From Methanocorpusculum sp. (GTDB lineage Archaea; Halobacteriota; Methanomicrobia; Methanomicrobiales; Methanocorpusculaceae): 16,237 nucleotides of DNA. Location of the stretch: contig DALTWQ010000022.1 of the NCBI GenBank assembly GCA_029987025.1, positions 1 through 16,237 on the forward strand. The letters run 5' to 3'. The position numbers and the translations under genes were made by a program. The notes beneath the pieces are model-generated. The model saw only the letters and a program-made list of their open reading frames with translations. It searched no databases and had not been told where the DNA came from. This document shows positions 7,099 through 13,997 of the stretch, in pieces (within the stretch, counting starts at the first letter, position 1; each line of letters begins with the position of its first letter).

Positions 7099-7134
7099 AA
7101 AAAAGATTCAGAGGTTTTCAGGAATAGTCACCTC
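7099..7134 (-). terminator. Hairpin plus U6 downstream of the glycosyltransferase
   Basis: On the minus strand, GAGGT at 7134-7130 can pair with ACCTC at 7115-7111 around a 14-base loop. Six bases later comes U6 (A6 at 7099-7104). This is about 27 bases after the glycosyltransferase stop codon. The stem is short, so the U-tract is probably the main signal. Confidence 0.4.
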
Positions 7135-7160
7135 GAAATTTCAGCGGTTCAGTCCTGGTC

Positions 7161-8264
7161 TTACGCCTGTTTTTTCTCAAACCCTTCGATAATTTCAGTC
7201 GCCCGTTCAAGGCCGTTGTACTCTTTATAGAGAGCACTCATATCCTTCGGCTGCATGGAAAGACACTTCTTCAAAGCCTCCTGCATCGACTCTTTGGTAA
7301 CCGCATTTCCGGCGAGCATGACGCCGCAGTTCATATCCTGCACTTTTCTGCCGTTGTTGCCCTGTTCCGGATGGTACGGGTCAACAATCAGCAGGACCGG
7401 TTTTCCGAAGTAGAGCGCCTCGTGAAGGGATGTCAGACCTCCGTGAATAATTGCCGCCTTTGCTTTTGCCATCTCCGGATAGAGATTTGCCGTATATCCG
7501 ATGATTCTGAAATGCTCTGATGACTCAGGCAGATGTTCTGCCGGCGAATAGACATTGACAATCATATCCTCGGATTCGTCGGCAATCTCTTTGAGTATCT
7601 GGTAGAGAGGCATCTTGTACGGTTCACCGCCGAAACTGGTGAAGATAATCTCTTTTGTCGGTGTTTCATCGTAGATTGACGGGTCTAAGATGGGTCCTAT
7701 GAATTTGAATTTATCCCTGTCTTTTTCAGCGATTCTGAAGTTGTATCCGCAGAGTGCATCAGGCTCGGGGAAGTCCGGAACCAGGACAACATCGGGAACA
7801 CGCGAGTGGTATCCGCTGATAATTCTGCCGAACTCTTTCCAGTAGATTGCATCCGGATGTGCCAGCGATGAGAAGTAGTTCTGGTTCGTGATAAAGACTA
7901 CCGGTTTTTTCAGCGACTTTGCCGCAGCACCGGCGGCGAACATGGTGTCGGCAATGAGTAAATCAATATCTTCGTCCTGAATGATTTTTCTTACGCTGAA
8001 AAATGATTTGGCAAGTGCCTTGGGGATTCCCGCAGATGAAGATACGGTCTTTTTCAAATCAAAGTATCCGCCGTTTCCTTCGAGTGTTACCTCGCGGCAC
8101 GTTTCATATATTTTGCAGTCAATCTGTTTTCTTACAAACTCCAGAGACTTGTCGTACGCGGCAATTACAATCCTGTGCCCGCGTTTCATCAGATGACGGG
8201 CAAGTTTGGTGCTTCGTGATGCATGTCCGAATCCTTCGCCGCATATGACAAATAAAATATTCAT
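7161..8264 (-). CDS. GT-B glycosyltransferase, MurG/MJ1255-like
   Basis: Probable sugar-nucleotide-dependent glycosyltransferase of the GT-B fold, similar to the archaeal MJ1255-like group. The N-terminal glycine-rich loop GEGFGHASRS is at residues 9-18, as in GT1/GT28 enzymes, and the C-terminal donor-binding motif HGG is at 274-276, followed by GKPVLLIVDPYHPEQGNN. I chose the ATG at 8264 (367 residues) over the upstream in-frame TTG at 8303: the domain begins at MNILFVICGEG, and a TATA box at 8287-8294 would lie inside the longer version. It is divergent from a flippase-like membrane protein, which suggests glycolipid or envelope-glycan synthesis. Donor and acceptor are unknown. Soluble, no membrane segment. 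Confidence 0.85.
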   Translation of the reverse strand: MNILFVICGEGFGHASRSTKLARHLMKRGHRIVIAAYDKSLEFVRKQIDCKIYETCREVTLEGNGGYFDLKKTVSSSAGIPKALAKSFFSVRKIIQDEDIDLLIADTMFAAGAAAKSLKKPVVFITNQNYFSSLAHPDAIYWKEFGRIISGYHSRVPDVVLVPDFPEPDALCGYNFRIAEKDRDKFKFIGPILDPSIYDETPTKEIIFTSFGGEPYKMPLYQILKEIADESEDMIVNVYSPAEHLPESSEHFRIIGYTANLYPEMAKAKAAIIHGGLTSLHEALYFGKPVLLIVDPYHPEQGNNGRKVQDMNCGVMLAGNAVTKESMQEALKKCLSMQPKDMSALYKEYNGLERATEIIEGFEKKQA

Positions 8265-8286
8265 ATTCCTGATGTTCCTCGTGTCT

Positions 8287-8294
8287 ATTATATA
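8287..8294 (-). promoter_or_regulatory. TATA box of the glycosyltransferase
   Basis: TATATAAT on the minus strand is centred about 26 bases from the A of the ATG at 8264. This is the spacing expected if transcription starts at the start codon, so the message is probably leaderless. It also fixes the start codon choice. Confidence 0.65.
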
Positions 8295-8384
8295 CGCGTT
8301 CAAAGTATTTTTTAACAGCGGATAGTTTTACGGAAATATCTCTGAATGAATATACAGGGATTCAGTTATTTATTCAGGCACGCC

Positions 8385-8392
8385 AAATATAT
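8385..8392 (+). promoter_or_regulatory. TATA box of the flippase-sulfur carrier-thiolase operon
   Basis: AAATATAT is centred about 27 bases before the ATG at 8416, so this transcript too should be leaderless or nearly so. A GAGG at 8407-8410 could act as a ribosome binding site if transcription starts slightly earlier. This box and the one at 8287-8294 are about 98 bases apart, back to back. Confidence 0.55.
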
Positions 8393-8415
8393 GAACACTA
8401 ACTGCAGAGGCGCTG

Positions 8416-9456
8416 ATGGATAAAAAACAGAAGAAGTGGCTGATAATTTCTATTACCATCAGTGTAACGGTTCTTTTTGTGTTTCTGTTTTTCACCGTCG
8501 ATGTCAATACCTTAACGGAACTGAAAAACTGCAATATCTGGTTTATCCTCTTAGCTTTGCTGATGCACATCATATCCATCTGTTTCTGGGCGAACAGGAT
8601 TCAGGTGATGAGCTGGTCATTAGGCTATAAAGTGCCGTTCCTGCACACCGTAAACCTTGTCTGCTCGAATCAGTTTGTGGCATCCGTAACCCCGTCACAG
8701 GTTGGAGGTGAGCCGGTCAGAATCTATGAACTCACAAAAGCGAATGTACCCGTCGCTGATGCAACGGCTATTGTTTTAATGGAGCGGGTGTTTGATGCAA
8801 TAGTACTCGCCGTAGGCGCACTGGCAGGAGCTGTCATGCTCAACATATTTTTTAAGAGCATCGAGGTCCCCCAGGTTTATCTATCCATATCCTACATCGC
8901 CGTCGCGGTGTTTCTCGCTGTTGTAGTTCTCTTTATCCTGATGGCAAAGATACCTTCGTTCGGAAGAAAAGTTGTTCTGGGCGGCGCAGGATTTTTCCTC
9001 AAAAAGAAGTCCGAAGAGAAACGTACTGAAATTCTTACCTCCCTTGCAGAACAGGTTGACAAATTCTATGCCGCACTGAATCACTTCTTAGGCAAATCAA
9101 AGCCCGGCTTTTTCTTAGGGCTGTTCTTCTCGGCTCTGTTCTGGGTAAACGAGTTCCTGCTGGTCTCTGTTCTTATGATGGGATTAGGTCTTGAGCCGAA
9201 CATCCTTCTGACATTCATCTTCATGATTTTAATTACGGTCATCCTGATGATTCCAATCACTCCGGGAGGGGCAGGTATTGCAGAGATTTCGATGGGGGGA
9301 TTTTTCTCGCTGATTGTGCCGAAGAGTCTTGTCGGCATCTTTGTTCTGCTCTGGAGACTGATTATCTACTACTTCAATCTCCTGACCGGATTTATTGCAA
9401 CGCTGATAATTCTGCGCCGCGAAGCAAAGGGTAAGAAGGTAAAGGTGAGGGACTGA
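8416..9456 (+). CDS. Flippase-like membrane protein (LPG synthase TM region, UPF0104)
   Basis: A 346-residue membrane protein of the UPF0104/TIGR00374 family, homologous to the membrane half of bacterial lysylphosphatidylglycerol synthase MprF and of archaeal AglD. It has about eight hydrophobic segments. The family signature is clear: TPSQVGGEPVRIY at 92-104 and MERVFDAIV at 122-130. A charged cytoplasmic loop (KKKSEEKR) sits mid-protein, and PITPGGAGIAEISMGGFF is the conserved C-terminal block. No aminoacyl-transferase domain is present, so lipid or glycolipid translocation is more likely than lipid modification; this is inference. It is divergent from a glycosyltransferase and followed after one base by the sulfur-carrier gene. 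Confidence 0.85.
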   Translation: MDKKQKKWLIISITISVTVLFVFLFFTVDVNTLTELKNCNIWFILLALLMHIISICFWANRIQVMSWSLGYKVPFLHTVNLVCSNQFVASVTPSQVGGEPVRIYELTKANVPVADATAIVLMERVFDAIVLAVGALAGAVMLNIFFKSIEVPQVYLSISYIAVAVFLAVVVLFILMAKIPSFGRKVVLGGAGFFLKKKSEEKRTEILTSLAEQVDKFYAALNHFLGKSKPGFFLGLFFSALFWVNEFLLVSVLMMGLGLEPNILLTFIFMILITVILMIPITPGGAGIAEISMGGFFSLIVPKSLVGIFVLLWRLIIYYFNLLTGFIATLIILRREAKGKKVKVRD

Positions 9457-9457
9457 G

Positions 9458-9649
9458 ATGATCTCCATAGAACTGCCTGACGGAACAAAAAAAACTGCTG
9501 AGGTCGGACCTGTTGAGGATATCTTACGGGCTCTGGAACTGAATCCCTATGAGATTCTTGTGCTGCAGAACGATGAACTGCTGCTCGCTGACGACGAGGT
9601 CGAAGACGGTGCTGAACTCAAACTTGTATCGATTGTTCACGGAGGATAA
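9458..9649 (+). CDS. Ubiquitin-like sulfur carrier (ThiS/MoaD/TtuB type)
   Basis: A 63-residue beta-grasp protein ending in Gly-Gly, the tail that is adenylated and converted to a thiocarboxylate in sulfur carriers and small archaeal modifiers. The pattern fits ThiS/TtuB: a first strand ISIELPDG, the helix VEDILRALEL, a loop DDEVEDGAELKLVSIVHGG at the end. Its stop is two bases from the next gene, a TtuA/Ncs6-type tRNA thiolase, so delivery of sulfur to that enzyme is the likely job, as with TtuB and TtuA. A GGTGAGG ribosome binding site (9444-9450) lies in the end of the preceding gene. No E1-like activating enzyme is in the window. A role in protein tagging, as for SAMPs, is possible. Confidence 0.88.
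   Translation: MISIELPDGTKKTAEVGPVEDILRALELNPYEILVLQNDELLLADDEVEDGAELKLVSIVHGG
9641..9646 (+). promoter_or_regulatory. Ribosome binding site made of the Gly-Gly codons
   Basis: The last two codons of the sulfur carrier are GGA GGA, followed by TAA, GA and the ATG of the thiolase at 9652. GGAGGA is an ideal Shine-Dalgarno sequence five bases from that ATG. The same six bases thus encode the active C-terminal diglycine and start translation of the partner enzyme. Confidence 0.8.
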
Positions 9650-9651
9650 GA

Positions 9652-10557
9652 ATGGCTCAGTGTGTTCTGTGCAAAAACCGGGCTGTCTTTAAAACCGAAG
9701 AGGGGCCGCTCTGCCGCGAGCATTTTTCCGCGTGGTTTGAAGCGGGAATTGAAAAGACCGTCAGAAAGTATCAGATGATAGTTGCAGGCGACAGAGTCTG
9801 TGTGGGTTTTTCCGGCGGAAAAGACAGTACGGTTCTCTTATCCGTTCTTGCGAAGCTGAATCTCGATGCGGAACTCATCGCAGTTACGGTGGATGAAGGC
9901 ATCAGCGGATACCGCGATGACACGATTGCCGAGGCGAAGCGGACGGTACAGCGGCTCGGTGTTGAGCACCGGATAATTTCCTTTACCGACCTGTGCGGAA
10001 AAACGCTGGATGAACTCCTCGCAGATGACCCGTCAGGGGCCTGCTCGGTCTGCGGAACGCTGCGCCGCAGAGCCTTAAACACGGCAGCCCGCGAGATGTC
10101 TGCTGATAAGATTGCAACCGGTCACTGTCTTGATGATGAATCGCAGTCTGTGGTGATGAATTATCTCCGCGGGGATTTTACCCGCATTACCGGGCAGTTT
10201 AATACGAACTCGTCTGAGTTTTTTATTCCGCGGATTAAACCGCTCTGCCGTGCGACGGAGCGTTCTGTTGTTGCCTACGGTCTGGCGCAGGGAATTCTTG
10301 CAGGTCTTCCTGAGTGTCCGTATACAAAGTATGCCTTACGAAAGGATGTGAGAACCTGGCTTGGATGTGTCGAGCATGAAACGCCCGGTACGATGCTTAA
10401 AATCGCCGAAGGTCAGGAACAACTTGCGGCAATGCTGCCGCCATCAGACAAACCGGAGACAAAGCTTCATCCGTGCGAAATCTGCGGTGAACCTACAGGA
10501 AACAGAATCTGTGCGGCGTGCATGAAGCTTGAAAAACTTCATGGTATGGAAAAGTAG
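9652..10557 (+). CDS. ttuA: tRNA 2-thiouridine synthase, TtuA/Ncs6 (NcsA) family
   Basis: A PP-loop ATPase that adenylates a tRNA uridine and replaces its 2-oxygen with sulfur. All family elements are visible in 301 residues: an N-terminal zinc site C4, C7, C21, H24; the PP-loop SGGKDS at 54-59; C131 and C134 plus C222, which correspond to the three cysteines holding the [4Fe-4S] cluster in TtuA; and a C-terminal zinc site C275, C278, C287, C290. TtuA proper modifies U54 in thermophiles and the closely related NcsA/Ncs6 modifies U34. In a probably mesophilic methanogen U34 seems more likely, so the symbol denotes the family only. Coupled with the sulfur carrier directly upstream, whose Gly-Gly codons form its ribosome binding site. 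Confidence 0.93.
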   Translation: MAQCVLCKNRAVFKTEEGPLCREHFSAWFEAGIEKTVRKYQMIVAGDRVCVGFSGGKDSTVLLSVLAKLNLDAELIAVTVDEGISGYRDDTIAEAKRTVQRLGVEHRIISFTDLCGKTLDELLADDPSGACSVCGTLRRRALNTAAREMSADKIATGHCLDDESQSVVMNYLRGDFTRITGQFNTNSSEFFIPRIKPLCRATERSVVAYGLAQGILAGLPECPYTKYALRKDVRTWLGCVEHETPGTMLKIAEGQEQLAAMLPPSDKPETKLHPCEICGEPTGNRICAACMKLEKLHGMEK

Positions 10558-10561
10558 GACA

Positions 10562-10570
10562 TTTTTCTTT
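10562..10570 (+). terminator. U-rich terminator after the thiolase
   Basis: TTTTTCTTT begins four bases after the thiolase stop codon. It is the first U-tract after the operon and no hairpin precedes it. Confidence 0.45.
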
Positions 10571-10662
10571 CTGTGAAATAGAGGCTGCTGGTTTGGTCAG
10601 TGCATTCTTTTGGAACAATTAATAACACGTAAGTAATCCTTCAATCATCTCATTTGGTTGGA

Positions 10663-10670
10663 TTTATAAA
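10663..10670 (+). promoter_or_regulatory. TATA-like box next to the 21-base repeats
   Basis: TTTATAAA is a good archaeal TATA box and would start transcription near 10693. This could give a small RNA or a pth2-truD message with a leader of about 145 bases. Its last three bases belong to the first direct repeat. Confidence 0.4.
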
Positions 10671-10721
10671 CTTTTCATTTTGTGCAGTTGAGTGTGTCCA
10701 AAACTTTTCATTTTGTGCAGT
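10668..10721. repeat. Two perfect 21-base direct repeats, 33-base period
   Basis: Positions 10668-10688 and 10701-10721 are identical over 21 bases, beginning AAACTTTTCATTT and ending TGTGCAGT, with a 12-base spacer between. Identity stops exactly at both ends. Two copies with so short a spacer are not a CRISPR array; a double protein-binding site or a recent local duplication is more likely. Confidence 0.85.
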
Positions 10722-10800
10722 CGGGCTGATAGAAAATATCTCTCTTCATATCTCTTCTCCCTCTCTATTCTGTACATCAGTACATCTCTGAAATACACTC

Positions 10801-10812
10801 CTTTATTTTCTT
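10801..10812 (+). promoter_or_regulatory. Possible TATA box of pth2-truD
   Basis: The AT-rich CTTTATTTTCTT is centred about 31 bases before the ATG at 10838 and could direct a message with a leader of only a few bases. It departs from the ideal box, and the better TTTATAAA lies much farther upstream. Confidence 0.3.
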
Positions 10813-10837
10813 ATCCGACCAATATAGTACCTGACTT

Positions 10838-11203
10838 ATGCACGGCGGAGAAGAAATATTCAAATACAAACAATGCCTCGTTCTGCGTACCGACCTTAAA
10901 ATGAGCTGCGGAAAAATGTGCGCACAGGCAGCTCATGCGTCAGTTGGTGCGTATGAAAAAGCCTCGCTTGCGGACAAAAAAGAATGGATGCGTGAAGGAC
11001 AGAAAAAAGTAGCTCTTAAAGCGCCGGATGAAAGAACGCTTTACATGTTAAAAGCCCAGGCTGAACTCCAGGGTATTCCCTGTTCTCTAATCATTGATGC
11101 AGGAATGACTGAGATTCCGGCAGGTTCTGTTACTGCTCTCGGCTTAGGTCCTGCAAAGCGTGAACTCATGGACAAAGTAACCGCCGAGTTAAAACTGCTC
11201 TGA
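10838..11203 (+). CDS. pth2: Peptidyl-tRNA hydrolase, Pth2 type
   Basis: Releases peptides from prematurely dissociated peptidyl-tRNA and so recycles tRNA. The 121 residues are the normal length of the archaeal/eukaryotic Pth2 family. The core signature is present: FKYKQCLVLRTDLKMSCGK from residue 8, with K21, K26, Q30 and H33, then IIDAGMTEIPAGSVTALGLGP with D87. Two cysteines in the signature (MSCGKMCAQ) replace residues that are more often K, G or A. The ATG at 10838 leaves seven residues before the first strand; no later Met would keep the active-site lysine region intact. TruD follows five bases after the stop, so the two are likely one transcript. Confidence 0.95.
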   Translation: MHGGEEIFKYKQCLVLRTDLKMSCGKMCAQAAHASVGAYEKASLADKKEWMREGQKKVALKAPDERTLYMLKAQAELQGIPCSLIIDAGMTEIPAGSVTALGLGPAKRELMDKVTAELKLL

Positions 11204-11208
11204 TTTCC

Positions 11209-12483
11209 ATGAAAGAATCCGTATTCGAAAAAGAACGTGCATTAGGCATCTGTTACTACGGCACATCCCAAGATGGCGTCGGCGGAAAACTCAGAACAAT
11301 TCCCGAGGACTTCATTGTCGATGAAACGCCGGTAAAATTCACCGGAAGCGGCCCGTATCTTATAGCCTGTCTTACGAAAAAATCATGGGAACACCAGCAC
11401 GCCGTACGTGAACTTGCAAACCGTCTTCGTATCAGCCAGAAACGCATCGGCTGGGCTGGAACGAAGGACAGAAACGCAGTAACAACGCAGTATATTTCCC
11501 TCTATGAGGTAAAGCCTGAAGAGCTTTCAGCAGTTTCCATCAAAGATATTACCATAGAGCCGGTATGTCAGCACCAGTTCTCATTAGGGCTCGGAAACCT
11601 GGAAGGAAACTCCTTTAAGGTAACTCTTCGCGGCTGCAGCGCAGAAGGCGACGCCTTAAATGAACGGGCGGCTGCAATTTCTTCGGAGATTGCTGCAGGT
11701 ATTCCGAACTACTTCGGTATCCAGCGGTTCGGCGCAATGAAACCGATTACTCACGTTATGGGATATCATATTCTCCGCGGCGAGTATCAGGAGGCGGTAA
11801 ACCGCTATGTCGGTGATGCGTTCCCGTACGAATCCGACGAGGTAAAAGCAGCACGCCGTGCATTTGCCGAAACAGGCGATGCTAAAGAGGCGCTTCATTC
11901 GCTGCCGAATCATCTGACGTATGAGCGGATTCTTCTTGATTCGCTGATGAAAAACAAAGATGATTTCGGGGTCGCTCTTCAGGCTCTTCCGCCGAAGCTT
12001 TTGTCGATGTTTGTGTCTGCGTATCAGTCGTGGCTCTTTAACATGGCAGTTTCAGCCCGCTGCAGAAAGGGTATTGCCCTAAATGAGCCGGATGTCGGTG
12101 AACATCTGGTCTTTACAAACGGCAGAATAGATACTGTTACTGAAAAGAATATTGCTGCAGCACGTCAGCACATGAAACGCAGGCGGTGTTTTGTTGTCGG
12201 ATGGATGCCCGGAAAAACTGTGGGTGCAGCACCCGGTCCGCTTGAGGAGACGATGCTTTCCCTGATGGAAAAAGACGGTATTACGATGCAGTCATATGCA
12301 GGTGCGGCTGACTTTGTTAAAACAAACTTCGATGGCTTCCACCGGAGAATCTCGCTCGAAGCAGCGGTCACCTCTGAGGTTTCAGGGGCTGATGCAGTGC
12401 TTTCATTCGCTCTTCCGCCGGGTCATTATGCAACGACGGTTGCACGTGAGTATATGCAGGCAGAACCTGAGATGATGGTATAA
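11209..12483 (+). CDS. truD: tRNA pseudouridine-13 synthase TruD
   Basis: Converts uridine 13 in the D-arm of tRNA to pseudouridine. The 424-residue length is typical for archaeal TruD, which is longer than the bacterial enzyme. The catalytic motif AGTKDRNAVTTQ carries the nucleophile D87; motif NYFGIQRFG is at 167-175. FALPPGHYATTVAREYM near the end is the conserved C-terminal block with the LPPG-Y-T core. It begins five bases after the pth2 stop, with no strong ribosome binding site. Position 13 is close to position 15, the target of TgtA and ArcS encoded elsewhere in the window. A U6 tract follows 31 bases after the stop. Confidence 0.96.
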   Translation: MKESVFEKERALGICYYGTSQDGVGGKLRTIPEDFIVDETPVKFTGSGPYLIACLTKKSWEHQHAVRELANRLRISQKRIGWAGTKDRNAVTTQYISLYEVKPEELSAVSIKDITIEPVCQHQFSLGLGNLEGNSFKVTLRGCSAEGDALNERAAAISSEIAAGIPNYFGIQRFGAMKPITHVMGYHILRGEYQEAVNRYVGDAFPYESDEVKAARRAFAETGDAKEALHSLPNHLTYERILLDSLMKNKDDFGVALQALPPKLLSMFVSAYQSWLFNMAVSARCRKGIALNEPDVGEHLVFTNGRIDTVTEKNIAAARQHMKRRRCFVVGWMPGKTVGAAPGPLEETMLSLMEKDGITMQSYAGAADFVKTNFDGFHRRISLEAAVTSEVSGADAVLSFALPPGHYATTVAREYMQAEPEMMV

Positions 12484-12513
12484 CCGTCACAAAACAATAG
12501 AAACATCATTCAC

Positions 12514-12519
12514 TTTTTT
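12514..12519 (+). terminator. U6 terminator after truD
   Basis: Six T, 31 bases after the truD stop codon, in the spacer between convergent genes. Confidence 0.45.
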
Positions 12520-12521
12520 AT

Positions 12522-12540
12522 CCGTACTGCTGCAGTACGG
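12522..12540. terminator. 8-base hairpin in the convergent truD-MATE spacer
   Basis: CCGTACTG at 12522-12529 pairs perfectly with CAGTACGG at 12533-12540 around a three-base loop. It lies between the U6 tract for truD and the U7 tract for MATE. On neither strand is a U-tract placed directly after the stem, so it may shield 3' ends or stop stray transcription rather than act as a classic terminator. Confidence 0.45.
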
Positions 12541-12598
12541 AATGTATCTCTCTGTCGGGAAAAGCAGGCTCCATAGTTCGACTGACCGCAGAATACGT

Positions 12599-12605
12599 AA
12601 AAAAA
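12599..12605 (-). terminator. U7 terminator after the MATE gene
   Basis: Seven A on the plus strand give U7 in the minus-strand RNA, 12 bases after the MATE stop codon. Confidence 0.5.
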
Positions 12606-12617
12606 GAAGTGGTAAAT

Positions 12618-13997
12618 TTATGCAACCCTGAGGTTGTGTTTTTTCCAGAGACCGGACTTGTAGAATGCGAAGTCGAAGATAAAGTTTGCAACAATACCAA
12701 CGCAGACCCCGATAAACACAATTGCAATAGGCCATCCGTTCATAATCGCAAGAACATTGATTGCAATTGGAATAATTACCTGACCGATAATTGAACCTAT
12801 CATACCCGGCCAGGTCATACCTGCACCGTTCATGGCAAATCCGAACGTGAATGCAACGCTCATCAGGATAGATGCCAGAGGGATAATACTCATCCAGATT
12901 AATCCGACGGAAAGTGCTTCGCCGGTTGCACCGAAGAAGGTAAGAATTGCCGGTGCTGCCGTGATATAGATGGCTGCAATAATACCCATGATTACAATGT
13001 TTAAAACCACTGCATATCTGACGGTACGTACTGCCTTGTCAACACGTCCTTCGCCGAGACTCTGACCCACAATTACACACACGGCCTGGGAAATACCCAT
13101 TGCTATCATGAGTGCAATCATATCTGTACGGGTACAGACACCGTATGCTGCAACTGCTGCTGTGCCGAAGAAGGCAATAAGGGCAGTCATAATCATAAGA
13201 CCGAAGTTTCTGATACATCCCTGAATTGCAGACGGCATTGCAACAGTAGTGATTCCGCCGAGAAGTTTTCCGCTCCACTTGAACGGGTGTGCGAATTTAA
13301 GACCGTTCTTTCTTGCACTCGGAAGAATGTACATGAGAGCAATCATAGTTGCTGCTCCGAGACCGCGGGCAATGATAGTTGCGTATGCAGAGCCTGCAAT
13401 ACCGAAGATACTGATTAAGAGCGGGTTTAAGATTGCATTTACAATGTTTACTCCTACTAATACCAGCATCGGAACAACAGGCTTTCCGATACCCTGGAAG
13501 GCACAGGTCATAACGAACAGTACTGCCAGAATAAAGAAGGAGAAGAACATCGGACGCAGATATGCTGCACCGTATGCTGCAGTTTCAGCATTTCCCTGCG
13601 TCATTGCTATCATAATCTGGTCGGTAAAGAAGATGCCGATGAGAGCAACAATTACTGCTAATATAATTGCGAAGATGAAGGAGTGGGAAATAACCTGCCC
13701 TACCAGTTTCTGGTCACCCATGCCGTGAGCACGTGAGACGTATGCAGACACTGCAATACCTACACCTAAGATGAATGTCATTATAAGTGCAGTAACTGAC
13801 ACTGCTGCAGAACCACCGGCCATAACTGTTGTACCGAGTTCTCCAATGAAATGCATATCCACAATTTCGGTTACACTTTCAAGCAGGTTTCCGAGAACAA
13901 TCGGAATTGCGACAAGCAGCAGTGTTTTGAGAATTACGCCGCCTTTTTCTGCTTTGGCAAGATCTGCCGGTGCCGGAGCCTGTGCTGTTTCAGTCAT
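12618..13997 (-). CDS. MATE family efflux transporter
   Basis: A 459-residue cation-coupled exporter with about 12 membrane segments in two homologous MatE halves, the usual family length. Each half shows the characteristic start and glycine/alanine-rich helices: VAIPIVLGNLLESVTEIVD in the first and VAMPSAIQGCIRNFG in the second; SRAHGMGD and GQSLGEGRVDKA are the equivalent cytoplasmic loops. Exports drugs, dyes or metabolites; the substrate is not readable. The ATG lies inside the end of the DUF4013 gene (8-base overlap), with a strong G-rich ribosome binding site GAGGGGGT just before it, so the two are translated together. The poly-U after it ends the transcript. Confidence 0.92.
   Translation of the reverse strand: MTETAQAPAPADLAKAEKGGVILKTLLLVAIPIVLGNLLESVTEIVDMHFIGELGTTVMAGGSAAVSVTALIMTFILGVGIAVSAYVSRAHGMGDQKLVGQVISHSFIFAIILAVIVALIGIFFTDQIMIAMTQGNAETAAYGAAYLRPMFFSFFILAVLFVMTCAFQGIGKPVVPMLVLVGVNIVNAILNPLLISIFGIAGSAYATIIARGLGAATMIALMYILPSARKNGLKFAHPFKWSGKLLGGITTVAMPSAIQGCIRNFGLMIMTALIAFFGTAAVAAYGVCTRTDMIALMIAMGISQAVCVIVGQSLGEGRVDKAVRTVRYAVVLNIVIMGIIAAIYITAAPAILTFFGATGEALSVGLIWMSIIPLASILMSVAFTFGFAMNGAGMTWPGMIGSIIGQVIIPIAINVLAIMNGWPIAIVFIGVCVGIVANFIFDFAFYKSGLWKKHNLRVA

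Larger units (their letters stand above)
10558..10837. other. Gene-free spacer between the thiolase and pth2
   Basis: No convincing gene is present. From left to right it holds the U-rich terminator, a TATA-like box at 10663-10670, two perfect 21-base direct repeats (10668-10721), a pyrimidine-rich stretch at about 10739-10770, and a small inverted repeat TGTAC-ATCA-GTACA at 10771-10784. A GTG-started open frame from 10692 runs into pth2 and is probably not a gene. Confidence 0.6.

Noticed and set aside
8265..8303. Longer glycosyltransferase start at TTG 8303
   Set aside because: The extra 13 residues have no family counterpart, and the TATA box at 8287-8294 would fall inside them; the ATG at 8264 starts the conserved first strand.
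10668..10721. CRISPR array
   Set aside because: Only two 21-base units with a 12-base spacer; real arrays have longer repeats and spacers and more units, and no cas gene is present.
10692..10904. 70-codon open frame beginning with GTG, overlapping pth2
   Set aside because: Low-complexity, Ser/Tyr/Leu-rich product, no known family, and it overlaps the firmly assigned pth2 start in another frame. A leaderless GTG start from the TATA box at 10663 cannot be wholly excluded.
13249..13728. 159-codon open frame on the plus strand opposite MATE
   Set aside because: It is the antisense of a well-supported MATE gene; the composition reflects the complement of hydrophobic codons and matches no family.
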